Shown in pieces: positions 25,160-34,171 of a stretch of 64,000 bases of DNA. The stretch is from assembly GCF_027497195.1 (NCBI RefSeq), contig NZ_CP114905.1, positions 2,108,001 to 2,172,000 of the forward strand, read 5' to 3'. How positions within the stretch are numbered: the stretch's first letter is position 1; each line of letters begins with the position of its first letter. The position numbers and the translations under genes are program-made. A model generated the notes under the pieces. It was not told the DNA's origin and searched no databases. It worked only from the letters and a program-made list of their open reading frames with translations. Source of the DNA: Streptomyces sp. WMMC500 (GTDB lineage Bacteria > Actinomycetota > Actinomycetes > Streptomycetales > Streptomycetaceae).

Positions 25160-26089
25160 TCATACCTTCGCGGGCTCACGGACGCGGGCGTCGAGCAGCG
25201 CGTAGCAGATGTCGATCAGGATGTTGAGCACGAAGATGGTCACCGCGGTGAGCAGCACCGCGGCCTGGAGCACCGCGAAGTCCCGGCCCAGAATCGAGTC
25301 GATCATCAGCTTCCCGATGCCCGGCCAGCCGAAGATCGTCTCCACCACCACGGCACCGTTGACCATGGAGACCGCGAGGTCGCCGGCGACGGTGAGCGCG
25401 GGCGCTGCGGCGTTGCGCAGGGCGTGATGGGTCACCACCCGCACCCCGCCCGCGCCCTTGCTGCGCGCCAGCCGTACGTACGGCGCGGAGAGCGCGGAGA
25501 CCATCGCTCCCCGCACCACCTGGGTCAGGACTCCCACCGGCCGGATCATCAGGGTGGCGACCGGGAGGACCCAGGAGAGCATGCCGTCGCTGACGCCCGA
25601 CGTGGGCAGCACGCCGAACCCGACGGCGAAGATCCACACGCCGGTGATGGCGAACCAGAAGTCGGGGATGCTGGCGGCGGTCATGGACAGGAACGAGGCG
25701 ATGCGGTCGGCCACCGAGTTCGGCCGGAACGCCGCCCAGCTCCCGATGAGCACGGCGGCGGCGACGGCGAGCAGCATCGTGGCGAAGGCGAGCTGCAGGG
25801 TCGCGGGGAAGGCGCGCAGCGCCATCGTCGACGCCTGCTCGCCGGTGCGCAGCGACTCGCCGAAGTCGAGCCGCACCACGCCGCTGAGGTAGTCGGCCAG
25901 TTGGGCCCAGATCGAGTCGTTGAAGCCGTTGCGCTCCGCGTAGGCGTCGCGCTGGGCGGGCGTGGCGGACTCCGGCAGGTACAGCGACGTGGGATCGCCG
26001 GTGAGCCGGGCGAGGACGAAGACGCCGAGGAGCACCACGGCCAGCGGCAGCAGGCTGGTCAGAGCGCGGCGGCGGAGGAAGAGGAACAT
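25160..26089 (-). CDS. Oligopeptide-type ABC transporter permease (OppB/DppB type)
   Basis: A 309-residue permease starting MFLFLRRRALTSLLPL. It has the OppB periplasmic region (LDFGESLRTGE) and the cytoplasmic coupling loop HALRNAAAPALTV ahead of the family motif VVVETIFGWPGIGKL. It is separated from the OppC gene by only ten bases and from the binding-protein gene by 66 bases that hold a hairpin. Confidence 0.93.
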   Translation of the reverse strand: MFLFLRRRALTSLLPLAVVLLGVFVLARLTGDPTSLYLPESATPAQRDAYAERNGFNDSIWAQLADYLSGVVRLDFGESLRTGEQASTMALRAFPATLQLAFATMLLAVAAAVLIGSWAAFRPNSVADRIASFLSMTAASIPDFWFAITGVWIFAVGFGVLPTSGVSDGMLSWVLPVATLMIRPVGVLTQVVRGAMVSALSAPYVRLARSKGAGGVRVVTHHALRNAAAPALTVAGDLAVSMVNGAVVVETIFGWPGIGKLMIDSILGRDFAVLQAAVLLTAVTIFVLNILIDICYALLDARVREPAKV

Positions 26090-26116
26090 CGCGGTCCCTA
26101 GGTCGGAGGTGGTTCC

Positions 26117-26150
26117 CGGAGGGCCGGCACGAGGTGGCGCCGGCCCTCCG
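26117..26150 (-). terminator. Intra-operon hairpin between binding-protein and permease genes
   Basis: A 12-bp perfect stem (CGGAGGGCCGGC with its complement, loop ten bases) follows the stop of the solute-binding protein gene. Such hairpins after the first gene of importer operons partially terminate or protect the upstream mRNA, so that the binding protein is made in excess of the membrane complex. Confidence 0.6.
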
Positions 26151-26155
26151 CGGGA

Positions 26156-27727
26156 TCAGTCGTCGGCGGGGGAGATCTCGGCGAGCCGCATCTCGTCGCC
26201 GGTGGAGGAGTTGGGCCGGTAGCGAACCGTCGGGGCCACGGCGATGATGCCGTTCATGTGGGCGATGTACGCGTACTGCGCGATCTCGTCCGGCTCCTCC
26301 TCGAAGATCCGGGCCAGCGCGTCCTGGCGCTCCCGCCCCTCCAGTTCCTCCGCGGCTCTGATCTTCCGGTCGAAGGCGGCGGTGCCCCAGGAGCTCTGGA
26401 AGCCGTCGCTGAGCAGGTACTGGTCCATGCTGAACGCGGCGTCGCCGGCCTGGTTGCCGTGCTGGATCAGCAGCAGGTACGGGCCGGAGTCCTCGGGGAA
26501 GGGGCGCTCCTGCACCTCCGTGCTGCCCGCGGTGTCCTTCATCTCGATCTTGACGTTGAGGCCGAGCTCGCTGAGCTGGTTCTGGATGACCTGGACGGTC
26601 TCCTCGACCTTCGGGAAGAGCGCGGTACGGGTGATCAGCCGGATCTGCGCGTCCAGATCGACACCGTCGGCCTCCGCCTCGGCCAGCAGGTCCCTGGCCT
26701 TCCGCAGATCGGTCGGCCACGGCTTCAGCTCCGGGTTGAAGCCGACGATGCCCTTGGGTACGAGCTGGGCGGCGGCCCGCGCGTCCCCCTGGTAGAGACC
26801 GTCGACGATGGACTTCCGGTCGATCGCGTAGTTGATGGCCTGGCGTACCCGCTTGTCGTCCAGCGGCGGCTCGTACGCCTGCATGCGCAGCGCGGTGGTC
26901 TCGTTGTTGGGGAACTGCAGGGCGGCGTCCGCGGCACCGTCCTCGGGCCCGATCGCGGTGGCGATGTCGGCCTCACCGCCGACCACCATGGCGGCCCGCA
27001 CGCTTCCCTCCGTACGCCACTGGTACTCGGCGGTCGGATAGGCGGGCCTGTCGCCCCAGTACCTCTTGTTCGCGGCCAGGACCAGGCGCAGGCCGGGCTG
27101 CCAGTGCTCGATCCGGTAGGGGCCGGTGCCGACCGGCTCGCGCACCTTCTTGTCCGCGCTGGTGGACGTGGGGACCATCTCGACGAAGGACAGCCGCATC
27201 GGGAAGATCGGGTCGGCCTCCGGGGTGGTCACCGTCAGCGTGCCGGCGTCGGGCGCCGCCACCTCCAGGTCCATGTCCCCGAAGACGTACCCCTCGACGT
27301 TGCAGCCGAGGTCGGAGTTGACGGCGCGGTCGATCGAGTACGCGGCGTCCTTCGCGTCGAACGGCGTGCCGTCGCTGAACTTCACACCCTTGCGGACCTC
27401 GAACGTCCACCGCCTGTCGGAGGTCCGCTCCCAGCGGGTCGCCAGCTTCGGCTCCAGCTCTCCCGACGACGCGTCGCGCTCCATCAGCGGCTCGGTGATG
27501 TTGGACCGCACGACGGAACCGGTCGAGGTCAGGGACGCCTCGCAGGGTTCGAGGGTCGGCGGCTCCTCGGGCAGCACGATGCGGAGGATGTCGCCGCCCG
27601 CGGCATCCGAACTGTTGGCCACGGTGCAGGCGGTCACCGTGAGGGCGACCGGCAGCGCCACGGCCGAGATCACGAGCCGGCGACGACGGCCGGGCCGGAT
27701 CGGGCCACGAGCGGGAACACGGGGCAT
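26156..27727 (-). CDS. Extracellular solute-binding lipoprotein, family 5 (OppA/DppA type)
   Basis: A 523-residue substrate-binding lipoprotein. A basic N-terminus (RRRR) and hydrophobic stretch lead to the lipobox LTVTAC with lipidated Cys34. The SBP family 5 fold follows, with EPLMERDASSGELEPKLATRWE and VRKGVKFSDGTPFDAKD as family signatures. The ATG follows GGAGGAAA. It is the first gene of the minus-strand importer operon and faces the glucarate operon. Family 5 proteins bind peptides, nickel chelates, or oligosaccharides; genetic context suggests a sugar-acid-containing ligand. Confidence 0.93.
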   Translation of the reverse strand: MPRVPARGPIRPGRRRRLVISAVALPVALTVTACTVANSSDAAGGDILRIVLPEEPPTLEPCEASLTSTGSVVRSNITEPLMERDASSGELEPKLATRWERTSDRRWTFEVRKGVKFSDGTPFDAKDAAYSIDRAVNSDLGCNVEGYVFGDMDLEVAAPDAGTLTVTTPEADPIFPMRLSFVEMVPTSTSADKKVREPVGTGPYRIEHWQPGLRLVLAANKRYWGDRPAYPTAEYQWRTEGSVRAAMVVGGEADIATAIGPEDGAADAALQFPNNETTALRMQAYEPPLDDKRVRQAINYAIDRKSIVDGLYQGDARAAAQLVPKGIVGFNPELKPWPTDLRKARDLLAEAEADGVDLDAQIRLITRTALFPKVEETVQVIQNQLSELGLNVKIEMKDTAGSTEVQERPFPEDSGPYLLLIQHGNQAGDAAFSMDQYLLSDGFQSSWGTAAFDRKIRAAEELEGRERQDALARIFEEEPDEIAQYAYIAHMNGIIAVAPTVRYRPNSSTGDEMRLAEISPADD

Positions 27728-27760
27728 GGGGTTTCCTCCACAGCGAAACCAACTGACGTG

Positions 27761-27774
27761 TCTACAGATGTAGA
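27761..27774. promoter_or_regulatory. Palindromic operator TCTACA-GA-TGTAGA in the importer leader
   Basis: Perfect 6-bp arms with a 2-base centre, lying 34-47 bases upstream of the binding-protein start and downstream of its predicted transcription start. The core CTACA-NN-TGTAG recurs exactly at 27852-27863. The placement would block transcription when bound. Confidence 0.6.
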
Positions 27775-27796
27775 TGCTGTTTCGAATTGTGAACGC

Positions 27797-27825
27797 ACGG
27801 TAAATGAGTGACTAGAGCGAGTCAA
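27797..27825 (-). promoter_or_regulatory. Putative promoter of the importer operon
   Basis: Read on the minus strand, TTGACT (27825-27820) and TACCGT (27802-27797) are separated by 17 bases, a good sigma-HrdB-like match. Transcription would start near 27790, giving a leader of about 60 bases that includes the palindrome at 27761-27774. Confidence 0.55.
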
Positions 27826-27851
27826 GGGGTTGGCAGCCCCTGACATGAGAG

Positions 27852-27863
27852 CTACATATGTAG
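27852..27863. promoter_or_regulatory. Palindromic operator CTACATATGTAG
   Basis: A perfect 12-base palindrome located just upstream of the predicted -35 region of the glucarate operon. It has the same CTACA-NN-TGTAG core as the site in the importer leader. Confidence 0.6.
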
Positions 27864-27870
27864 ACGGCAT

Positions 27871-27899
27871 TTCTGTAGACAGTCTGCATCTGCTAGCTT
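27871..27899 (+). promoter_or_regulatory. Putative promoter of the glucarate operon with overlapping operator
   Basis: TTCTGT (27871-27876) and TAGCTT (27894-27899) are spaced 17 bases apart. An imperfect inverted repeat TGTAGAC-A-GTCTGCA at 27874-27888 overlaps the -35 element and shares GTCTGCATC with the candidate site before the first module at 19031-19039. The start of transcription would be near 27906. Confidence 0.5.
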
Positions 27900-27910
27900 G
27901 ACGGTCAAGC
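27896..27910. promoter_or_regulatory. Inverted repeat GCTTGAC-G-GTCAAGC at the transcription start
   Basis: Perfect 7-bp arms around a single base, overlapping the -10 element and the predicted start of the glucarate operon transcript. The sequence differs from the CTACA-type sites, so it may be a site for a second regulator. Confidence 0.45.
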
Positions 27911-27938
27911 CTTCCTCATGCCCGACCTTGGAGCGCCC

Positions 27939-28853
27939 ATGCCCCGCTTCTCACCCGACGACCTGCGCCACGTCCTCGGCTCCGGTCTGCTGTCCTTCCC
28001 CGTCACGCACGCCACCGCGGGATACGCCTTCGACGAGCGGGCCTACCGCGAGCACCTGCAGCGGATGGTGGGCTACGACGTGGCCGGGCTCTTCGCCCCC
28101 GGTGGCACCGGCGAGTTCTTCTCCCTGACCCACGACGAGGTGGACGCGGTCCTGCGGGCGACGGTCGCGGAGACCCCGGAGGGCATGCCCGTGATGGGGG
28201 CCGCCGGCTACGGCACGGCGACGGCGGCCGCCATGGCCGAGCGGGCCGAGCGGGCCGGCGCCGACGGGATCCTGCTCATGCCGCCCTACCTCACCGAGCT
28301 CGGGCAGGAGGGCCTCCACGCCCACGTGGCGCGGGTGTGCACGGCGACGTCCCTCGGCGTGGTCGTCTACCACCGGGCGAACGCCCGGTTCAGCGCGCGC
28401 ACCGTCGCCCGCCTCGTGGCCGAGTTCCCGAACTTCATCGGCTTCAAGGACGGCGTGTGCGACATCGACCTGATGGCCACGCTGTACGCCACGCACGGCG
28501 ACCGCCTCGTCCTCATCGGCGGCCTGCCCACCGCCGAGACCTACGCCCTGCCCTACCTCGAACTCGGCGCCACCACCTACTCGTCCGCGATCTTCAACTT
28601 CGCGCCGCAGTGGGCCGTCGACTTCTACCGCGCGGTGCGCGCACGCGACCGGGAGGGGGTCTACTCCCGGCTGCGCGAGTTCGTCCTGCCCTACCTGGAG
28701 ATTCGCGACCGGCAGCCCGGCTACGCCGTCTCCATCGTCAAGGCCGGACTCACCGCGGCCGGCCGCACGGCGGGGCCGGTCCGCCCGCCGCTGACCGACC
28801 TGACGGAAGCGGAACTCGCCGAGCTGACCCCCCTCGTGCAGAAGGTGATCTGA
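27939..28853 (+). CDS. kdgD: 5-dehydro-4-deoxyglucarate dehydratase (KdgD, DapA superfamily)
   Basis: A 304-residue aldolase-superfamily enzyme that dehydrates and decarboxylates 5-keto-4-deoxyglucarate to 2,5-dioxopentanoate (alpha-ketoglutarate semialdehyde). The class signature [10 protein letters not shown] (55-64), Tyr144 in VVVYHRANA, and Schiff-base Lys170 in IGFKDG are in place; HRANA separates it from dihydrodipicolinate synthase. I use the ATG at 27939, preceded by GGAG; the ATG 21 bases upstream has no ribosome binding site. It is first in a four-gene operon with aldehyde dehydrogenase, glucarate dehydratase and hydroxyacid dehydrogenase. Confidence 0.93.
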   Translation: MPRFSPDDLRHVLGSGLLSFPVTHATAGYAFDERAYREHLQRMVGYDVAGLFAPGGTGEFFSLTHDEVDAVLRATVAETPEGMPVMGAAGYGTATAAAMAERAERAGADGILLMPPYLTELGQEGLHAHVARVCTATSLGVVVYHRANARFSARTVARLVAEFPNFIGFKDGVCDIDLMATLYATHGDRLVLIGGLPTAETYALPYLELGATTYSSAIFNFAPQWAVDFYRAVRARDREGVYSRLREFVLPYLEIRDRQPGYAVSIVKAGLTAAGRTAGPVRPPLTDLTEAELAELTPLVQKVI

Positions 28854-28855
28854 AG

Positions 28856-30484
28856 ATGGCCGACACCGACTCCGACACCGACACCGACGCCACCCTGACC
28901 GGCGCCATGCTGATCGGAGCCGCGCGCGTGCACGGCGCACAGGGCACCGTGCACGGCAGCGACCCGCGCACCGGCGAGCAGTTGGCGCCCGCGTACGGCC
29001 TCGGCGGCGGCCCGGACGTGGAACGGGCCGCCGCCCTGGCCCAAGAGGCGTTCCCCCGCTACCGGGAGACCGCCCCGGAGCAGCGCGCGGCCTTCCTGGA
29101 GCAGGTGGCCGCCAACCTCGAGGCCGTCGCCGGGGAACTGGTCGAGCGGGTCGTCCGGGAGACCGGCATCGTCCGCGCGCGGGTCGTCGGCGAGCTCGCC
29201 CGCACGACCGGCCAGCTTCGGCTCTTCGCGGAGCTGGTGCGCGAGGGCGGCTGGGCCGGTGCCAGGATCGACCCGGCCCTGCCCGACCGCGTCCCGCTGC
29301 CGCGCCCCGACATCCGCCAGCGCAGGATCCCGCTCGGCCCGGTGGCCGTCTTCGGCGCGAGCAACTTCCCGCTCGCCTTCTCCGTGGCCGGCGGCGACAC
29401 CGCGTCCGCGCTCGCCGCCGGCTGCCCGGTCGTGGTCAAGGCGCACAGCGCCCACCCCGGCACCTCCGAGCTCGCCGGCACCGCGATCCAGCGGGCCGTG
29501 GAACGGCACGGACTGCCCGAGGGCGTGTTCTCCCTCATCTTCGGCACCGGCGAGGAGACCGGCATCCGGCTGGTCACCGACCCGCGGATACGCGCCGTCG
29601 GCTTCACCGGCTCGCGCAGCGGCGGCACCGCGCTCATGCGCGCCGCCGCCGGCCGCCCGGTGCCGATCCCCGTGTACGCGGAGATGTCGAGCATCAACCC
29701 CGTCTTCCTGCTCCCCGGTGCGCTGCGCGGCGAACGCGCCGCCGAGCTCGGCGGCGCGTTCACCGCCTCCCTCACCACCGGAGCCGGCCAGCTCTGCACC
29801 AGCCCGGGCCTGGTCTTCGGCATCGAGGGCCCCGGCCTTGCGGCGTTCACCGAGTCGGCAGCCGCCGCGGTCTCCGCCGCCCCGGCACTGCCGATGCTGA
29901 ACACCGGCATCCACGCCTCGTACGCCGAAGGCGTCGCCCGGCTCGGCGGCCTCGCCGAGGTGACCGAGGCCGCCGCGGGTCTGCCCGGCGACGGCATCGC
30001 CGCACCCGGCAGGGCACGGCTGTTCACCACCACGGGCGACGCCTTCCTCGCCGAGCCGGCGTTGCACGAGGAGGTGTTCGGCGCCTCCTCCCTGGTGGTG
30101 CGCCTGAAGGACGCCGGTCAGCTCGACACCGTGGTCGCCGCGCTCGAAGGCCAGCTTACCGCGACCGTGCACGCCGCCGAGGACGACGAGGAGGACCGGC
30201 GGCTCGCCCGCGGTCTGCTGCGCTCGCTGGAGGACAAGGTCGGGCGCATCGTGTTCAACGGCTGGCCCACCGGCGTCGACGTCGGCCACGCCATGGTCCA
30301 CGGCGGCCCGTTCCCCGCCACGTCCGACGGCCGCAGCACCTCTGTCGGCACCCTCGCGATCGACCGGTTCCTGCGGCCGGTCGCCTACCAGAACGTCCCG
30401 GCCGGCCTGCTGCCCGCGCCCGTGGACACCCAGAACTCCCTCGGACTGTGGAGGCAGGTCAACGGTGAGCTCACCCGGGACTGA
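28856..30484 (+). CDS. Aldehyde dehydrogenase, alpha-ketoglutarate semialdehyde type
   Basis: A 542-residue NAD(P)-dependent aldehyde dehydrogenase. Catalytic Glu276 ([10 protein letters not shown]) and Cys314 ([10 protein letters not shown]) are visible, along with [11 protein letters not shown] and the [10 protein letters not shown] cofactor loop. The short glycine-rich and FNGWPTGV patterns match the group that oxidises 2,5-dioxopentanoate to 2-oxoglutarate, the last step of glucarate and arabinose oxidative pathways. The N-terminus is an unusual Asp/Thr repeat ([11 protein letters not shown]). It starts two bases after kdgD and overlaps the next gene by 20 bases. Confidence 0.92.
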   Translation: MADTDSDTDTDATLTGAMLIGAARVHGAQGTVHGSDPRTGEQLAPAYGLGGGPDVERAAALAQEAFPRYRETAPEQRAAFLEQVAANLEAVAGELVERVVRETGIVRARVVGELARTTGQLRLFAELVREGGWAGARIDPALPDRVPLPRPDIRQRRIPLGPVAVFGASNFPLAFSVAGGDTASALAAGCPVVVKAHSAHPGTSELAGTAIQRAVERHGLPEGVFSLIFGTGEETGIRLVTDPRIRAVGFTGSRSGGTALMRAAAGRPVPIPVYAEMSSINPVFLLPGALRGERAAELGGAFTASLTTGAGQLCTSPGLVFGIEGPGLAAFTESAAAAVSAAPALPMLNTGIHASYAEGVARLGGLAEVTEAAAGLPGDGIAAPGRARLFTTTGDAFLAEPALHEEVFGASSLVVRLKDAGQLDTVVAALEGQLTATVHAAEDDEEDRRLARGLLRSLEDKVGRIVFNGWPTGVDVGHAMVHGGPFPATSDGRSTSVGTLAIDRFLRPVAYQNVPAGLLPAPVDTQNSLGLWRQVNGELTRD

Positions 30485-31820
30485 ATCTCCCGTCGTCACG
30501 GCCCTGCGCGTCGTCCCGGTCGCCGGCCACGACAGCATGCTGCTGAACCTCAGCGGCGCGCACGGACCGTACTTCACCCGCAACGTCGTCCTGCTCACCG
30601 ACTCCGAGGGCAACACCGGAGTGGGCGAGGTGCCGGGCGGCGAGCCGATCCGCCGCACGCTGGCGGAGGCGGCCGGCCTCGTCGTCGGCCGCCCGCTGGC
30701 CCGGCACCGCTCCGTGCTGCGCGCGGTCGGCACGGCGTTCGCCGCCCGCGACGGCGCGGGCCGCGGGCCGCAGACGTACGACCTGCGCACCACCGTGCAC
30801 GTCGTCGCCGGGCTCGAATCCGCGCTGCTCGACCTGCTCGGCCAGTTCCTCGGCGTCCCCGTCGCGGAACTGCTCGGCGAGGGGCAGCAGCGCGCGCGGG
30901 TACCGGTGCTCGGCTACCTCTTCTACATCGGGGACCGCAACCGCACCGATCTGCCCTACCGCGGCGAGCCGCAGGCCGAGGACGCCTGGACGCGGCTGCG
31001 GCACGAGCCCGCGCTGACCCCCGACGCGGTGATCGCACTCGCCGAGGCGGCCCACGAGCGGTACGGCTTCGCCGACTTCAAGCTCAAGGGCGGGGTGCTG
31101 CCCGGTGAGCAGGAGGTCGCCACCGTCACCGCGCTGGCGGAGCGCTTCCCCGGGGCCCGCATCACCCTGGACCCCAACGGCGGCTGGCCGCTCGCCGACG
31201 CGATCCGGCACGGCCGGGCGCTGCGGGGTGTCGTCGCCTACGCCGAGGACCCCTGCGGCGCGGAGGACGGCTACTCCGGCCGGGAGGTGATGGCGGAGTT
31301 CAAACGGGCCACCGGGCTCACCACGGCGACGAACATGATCGCCACGGACTGGCGGCAGTTGGGCCACGCGATACGCGCCGCGGCCGTCGACATCCCGCTG
31401 GCCGACCCGCACTTCTGGACCCTGTCCGGCTCGGTCCGGGTCGCCCAGCTCTGCCAGGCGTGGGGCCTGACCTGGGGATCGCACTCCAACAACCACTTCG
31501 ACATCTCGCTGGCGATGTTCACCCACGTCGCCGCCGCCGCCCCCGGCGAGATCACGGCGATCGACTCGCACTGGATCTGGCAGGACGGGCAGCGGCTGAC
31601 CAGCCGGCCCCCGGCCATCGAGAACGGGTCGATCGAGGTCCCGGCCGCGCCCGGGCTCGGCGTCACGGTCGACCACGAGCGGCTTGAGGAGGCGCACGAG
31701 CTGTACCTGAGCGCGGGCCTCGGCGCCCGGGACGACGCCGCGGCGATGCAGTACCTCATCCCCGGGTGGCGGTTCGATCCCAAGCGCCCGGCTCTCGACC
31801 GACGGGGAGACACCGCATGA
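30465..31820 (+). CDS. gudD: D-glucarate dehydratase
   Basis: A 451-residue enolase-superfamily enzyme catalysing D-glucarate to 5-keto-4-deoxyglucarate. Residues align one position off E. coli glucarate dehydratase: K206/K208 (KLK), D236 and N238 (LDPNGGW), E261 (AEDP), N290 (ATNM), D314 (DPHFW) and H340 in HSNNHFDIS. The last motif is specific for this family. The GTG start lies inside the aldehyde dehydrogenase 3' end (20-base overlap), and its stop overlaps the next ATG. Together with kdgD and the dehydrogenase it forms a full route to 2-oxoglutarate. Confidence 0.94.
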   Translation: MSSPGTESPVVTALRVVPVAGHDSMLLNLSGAHGPYFTRNVVLLTDSEGNTGVGEVPGGEPIRRTLAEAAGLVVGRPLARHRSVLRAVGTAFAARDGAGRGPQTYDLRTTVHVVAGLESALLDLLGQFLGVPVAELLGEGQQRARVPVLGYLFYIGDRNRTDLPYRGEPQAEDAWTRLRHEPALTPDAVIALAEAAHERYGFADFKLKGGVLPGEQEVATVTALAERFPGARITLDPNGGWPLADAIRHGRALRGVVAYAEDPCGAEDGYSGREVMAEFKRATGLTTATNMIATDWRQLGHAIRAAAVDIPLADPHFWTLSGSVRVAQLCQAWGLTWGSHSNNHFDISLAMFTHVAAAAPGEITAIDSHWIWQDGQRLTSRPPAIENGSIEVPAAPGLGVTVDHERLEEAHELYLSAGLGARDDAAAMQYLIPGWRFDPKRPALDRRGDTA

Positions 31821-32779
31821 CCGACGACAGAGGCCGCGTGCTCCAGGTCGGCCCCTTGATGCCGTCGCTCGCCGAGACGCTGCGCGGCACGTACGGCGCC
31901 CTGGTGCTGCCCGACGGCGGCGACGAGCGGGCCGCGTTCCTCGCCGCCCGCGGATCCGAGGTCGTCGCCGCGGTGACCTCCGGCCGCGCCGGTGTCGGCA
32001 CCGGGCTCATGACGGCACTCCCCCGGCTCGGCGCGGTGATCAACTTCGGCGTCGGCTACGACACGACCGATGTCGCCCTCGCCCGCAGCCGCGGGGTGAA
32101 GGTGTCCCACACCCCGGACGTGCTGACCGACTGCGTCGCCGACACGGCCCTCGGGCTCACTCTCGACCTGCTGCGCGGGCTGTCCGCGGCGGACCGGTTC
32201 GTCCGTGCCGGCCGGTGGCCGGAGGCGGGGACCTTCCCGCTGATGCGCCGGGTCAGCGGCGCCCGGGTGGGCATCCTGGGGCTGGGCCGGATCGGCCGGG
32301 CGATCGCCACCCGGTTCGCGGCGATGGGGTGCCCGATCAGCTATCACAGCCGGCACGAGGTGCCCGGCACCGGCCACGTCTACGCGCCCTCACCCGTCGA
32401 GCTGGCCGCGGCGGTGGACGTGCTGGTCGTGGCCACGTCCGGCGGCGCCGGCACCCGCGGGCTGGTGGACCGGTCCGTCCTGAAGGCACTCGGCCCCCGC
32501 GGCTATCTGATCAACATCGCCCGCGGGACCGTGGTCGACGAGGACGCGCTGGTCGAGATGCTGACGGCAGGAGAGCTCGCCGGCGCCGGACTCGACGTGT
32601 TCGCAGCCGAGCCGCAGGTACCCGACGCCCTGCTCGGCATGGACAACGTGGTGCTCCTGCCCCACCTCGCCAGCGGCACGCTGGAGACCCGGGCGGAGAT
32701 GGAACGGCTCACCCTCGGCAACCTCGCCAGCTTCCTCGGCGGCGGCGACCTGCTGACCCCCGTCCCCGAGCTGCGCTGA
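31817..32779 (+). CDS. D-2-hydroxyacid dehydrogenase, NAD-binding (module 2)
   Basis: A 320-residue oxidoreductase related to hydroxypyruvate/glyoxylate reductases. Visible are GVGYDTTDV, the dinucleotide motif [13 protein letters not shown], the catalytic Arg in [10 protein letters not shown], Glu in DVFAAEP and His in LPHLASGT. The ATG overlaps the gudD stop by ATGA, which rules out the longer in-frame start. A hydroxyacid dehydrogenase has no step in the standard glucarate route, so it may reduce a pathway 2-oxo acid or feed a related hydroxyacid in. It is the last gene of the operon. Confidence 0.9.
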   Translation: MTDDRGRVLQVGPLMPSLAETLRGTYGALVLPDGGDERAAFLAARGSEVVAAVTSGRAGVGTGLMTALPRLGAVINFGVGYDTTDVALARSRGVKVSHTPDVLTDCVADTALGLTLDLLRGLSAADRFVRAGRWPEAGTFPLMRRVSGARVGILGLGRIGRAIATRFAAMGCPISYHSRHEVPGTGHVYAPSPVELAAAVDVLVVATSGGAGTRGLVDRSVLKALGPRGYLINIARGTVVDEDALVEMLTAGELAGAGLDVFAAEPQVPDALLGMDNVVLLPHLASGTLETRAEMERLTLGNLASFLGGGDLLTPVPELR

Positions 32780-32808
32780 AGCCGGTCCGGCCGCCCGTGC
32801 CCCAGACC

Positions 32809-32849
32809 ACGGCGGCGGGCCGGGTCGTGATGACCCGGCCCGCCGCCGT
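32809..32849. terminator. Bidirectional hairpin terminator
   Basis: A perfect 18-bp stem, ACGGCGGCGGGCCGGGTC and its complement, with loop GTGAT. It sits between the convergent ends of the diacid operon and the DUF3710 gene and could stop transcription from both sides. Confidence 0.8.
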
Positions 32850-32871
32850 ACCTCCGCTCCCGCGGGGAGCG

Positions 32872-33648
32872 CTACCGCACCTCGGTGATCTCCGGTCCGC
32901 GCGCCAGCGAGTCGATGCCGCCCGCGAACCGCGAGCCCTCGCTCGCCTCGTCCTGCTGCACCCCGTCCGGCACCATCTGCGCGTCCGTCGGCAACTGCAG
33001 CACGATCGGGTCCCGCGGCGCCATCGGGCCCTCGCCGCGTACGACCACGGTCTCGCGGAAGATCTTCTCCAGCACCCCCGCCGCCTGCGGCTGCACCGCG
33101 GCGTGCCCGGAGATCACGCCGCGCAGGAACCACCGCGGGCCGTCGCAGCCGACGAACCGCACGACCTGCATGCCGCTCTTGCCGTCGGGCAGCTTGACCG
33201 GCACCTGGGCGCGCAGCTCCCAGCCGAGGGTGTCCTTGCGCTCGTCGATGATGCCGCCCTGCTTGGTGATGCCGTTGGCGATCTCGGCGCGGACCTCGCC
33301 CCAGATGCCCTCGTTCTTCGGGGCGGCGAAGCCCTGCAACTGGATCGCGCTGTCCCGCAGCACCACCGTCGCGGCGACGATCGACTCGCCCGCCACCTCG
33401 ACGCGCAGCTCCATGCCCTCGACCCCGGGGACGAGCAGGCCGCCGAGGTCCACCCGGCCGCGGGTGGCGTCCTCGACCTCGCCGATGTCCCACGGGCCCT
33501 CGGGCCGCTCCTCGGGGGGCAGCGCGTACCTGCGCTCCTCCCCGTCCTCGGGCTGCTCCTCCGCCGACTCCTCGGCGTCCTCGGCGCTCACGCCGTCGGC
33601 GAGCTTGTCGACGGGCTCCTCCTGCCCCTTGCGACGACGTCCGAACAC
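32872..33648 (-). CDS. DUF3710 domain protein
   Basis: A 258-residue actinobacterial protein of unknown function. After a basic start (VFGRRRKGQ) and an acidic linker (about 10-50) the DUF3710 domain begins at GPWDIGEVEDA, with GWELRAQVPVKLPDG and RFVGCDGPRWFLRGVISG as conserved blocks. The GTG at 33648 starts one base after the dut stop, implying translational coupling with dut. Gene order dut-DUF3710 is conserved in actinobacteria. Confidence 0.9.
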   Translation of the reverse strand: MFGRRRKGQEEPVDKLADGVSAEDAEESAEEQPEDGEERRYALPPEERPEGPWDIGEVEDATRGRVDLGGLLVPGVEGMELRVEVAGESIVAATVVLRDSAIQLQGFAAPKNEGIWGEVRAEIANGITKQGGIIDERKDTLGWELRAQVPVKLPDGKSGMQVVRFVGCDGPRWFLRGVISGHAAVQPQAAGVLEKIFRETVVVRGEGPMAPRDPIVLQLPTDAQMVPDGVQQDEASEGSRFAGGIDSLARGPEITEVR

Positions 33649-33649
33649 G

Positions 33650-34171
33650 TCACTGTCCTTCCCGGTCGGCAATGACCGAAGCGTATCCACGAGCGGCCTG
33701 CCGGTCGCCGAGGGAAGCATGCCCTCCGGTCGACCCGTGCCCTCCCTCGCCCCTGGCGGAGCCGGGGAGTTCGGCCACCTCGTGGAAGCGGGCCTTCTCC
33801 ACCTGCTGGATCACGAGCTGCGCGATCCGGTCGAAACGCTCGAACCGCACCGGGCGGCGCGGGTCGAGGTTGACCACGTTCACCTTGATCTCCCCACGGT
33901 ACCCGGCATCCACCGTCCCCGGGGCGTTCACGAGCGTCACGCCGCAGCGGGCGGCGAGACCGGAGCGCGGATGCACGAACGCCGCGTAGCCGTCGGGCAG
34001 CGCCAGGGCGATGCCGGTGGGCAGGACGACGCGCTCGCCGGGGGGCAGCTCCGCGGGCCGGGTGGTGACGAGGTCGACGCCGGCGTCGCCCGGGTGCGCG
34101 TACGCCGGGAGCGGTACCTCGGGGTCGACGCGGCGGATCAGCACGTCCACCGGCTCCCGCCCGGCCGTCAC
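33650..34171 (-). CDS. dut: dUTP diphosphatase
   Basis: A 173-residue trimeric dUTPase that hydrolyses dUTP to dUMP, limiting uracil in DNA and supplying thymidylate synthesis. The five motifs are seen in order: [46 protein letters not shown], and the glycine-rich tail [13 protein letters not shown]. The C-terminus continues about 17 residues past motif V. The GTG overlaps the thioesterase stop by GTGA. Confidence 0.96.
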   Translation of the reverse strand: MTAGREPVDVLIRRVDPEVPLPAYAHPGDAGVDLVTTRPAELPPGERVVLPTGIALALPDGYAAFVHPRSGLAARCGVTLVNAPGTVDAGYRGEIKVNVVNLDPRRPVRFERFDRIAQLVIQQVEKARFHEVAELPGSARGEGGHGSTGGHASLGDRQAARGYASVIADREGQ

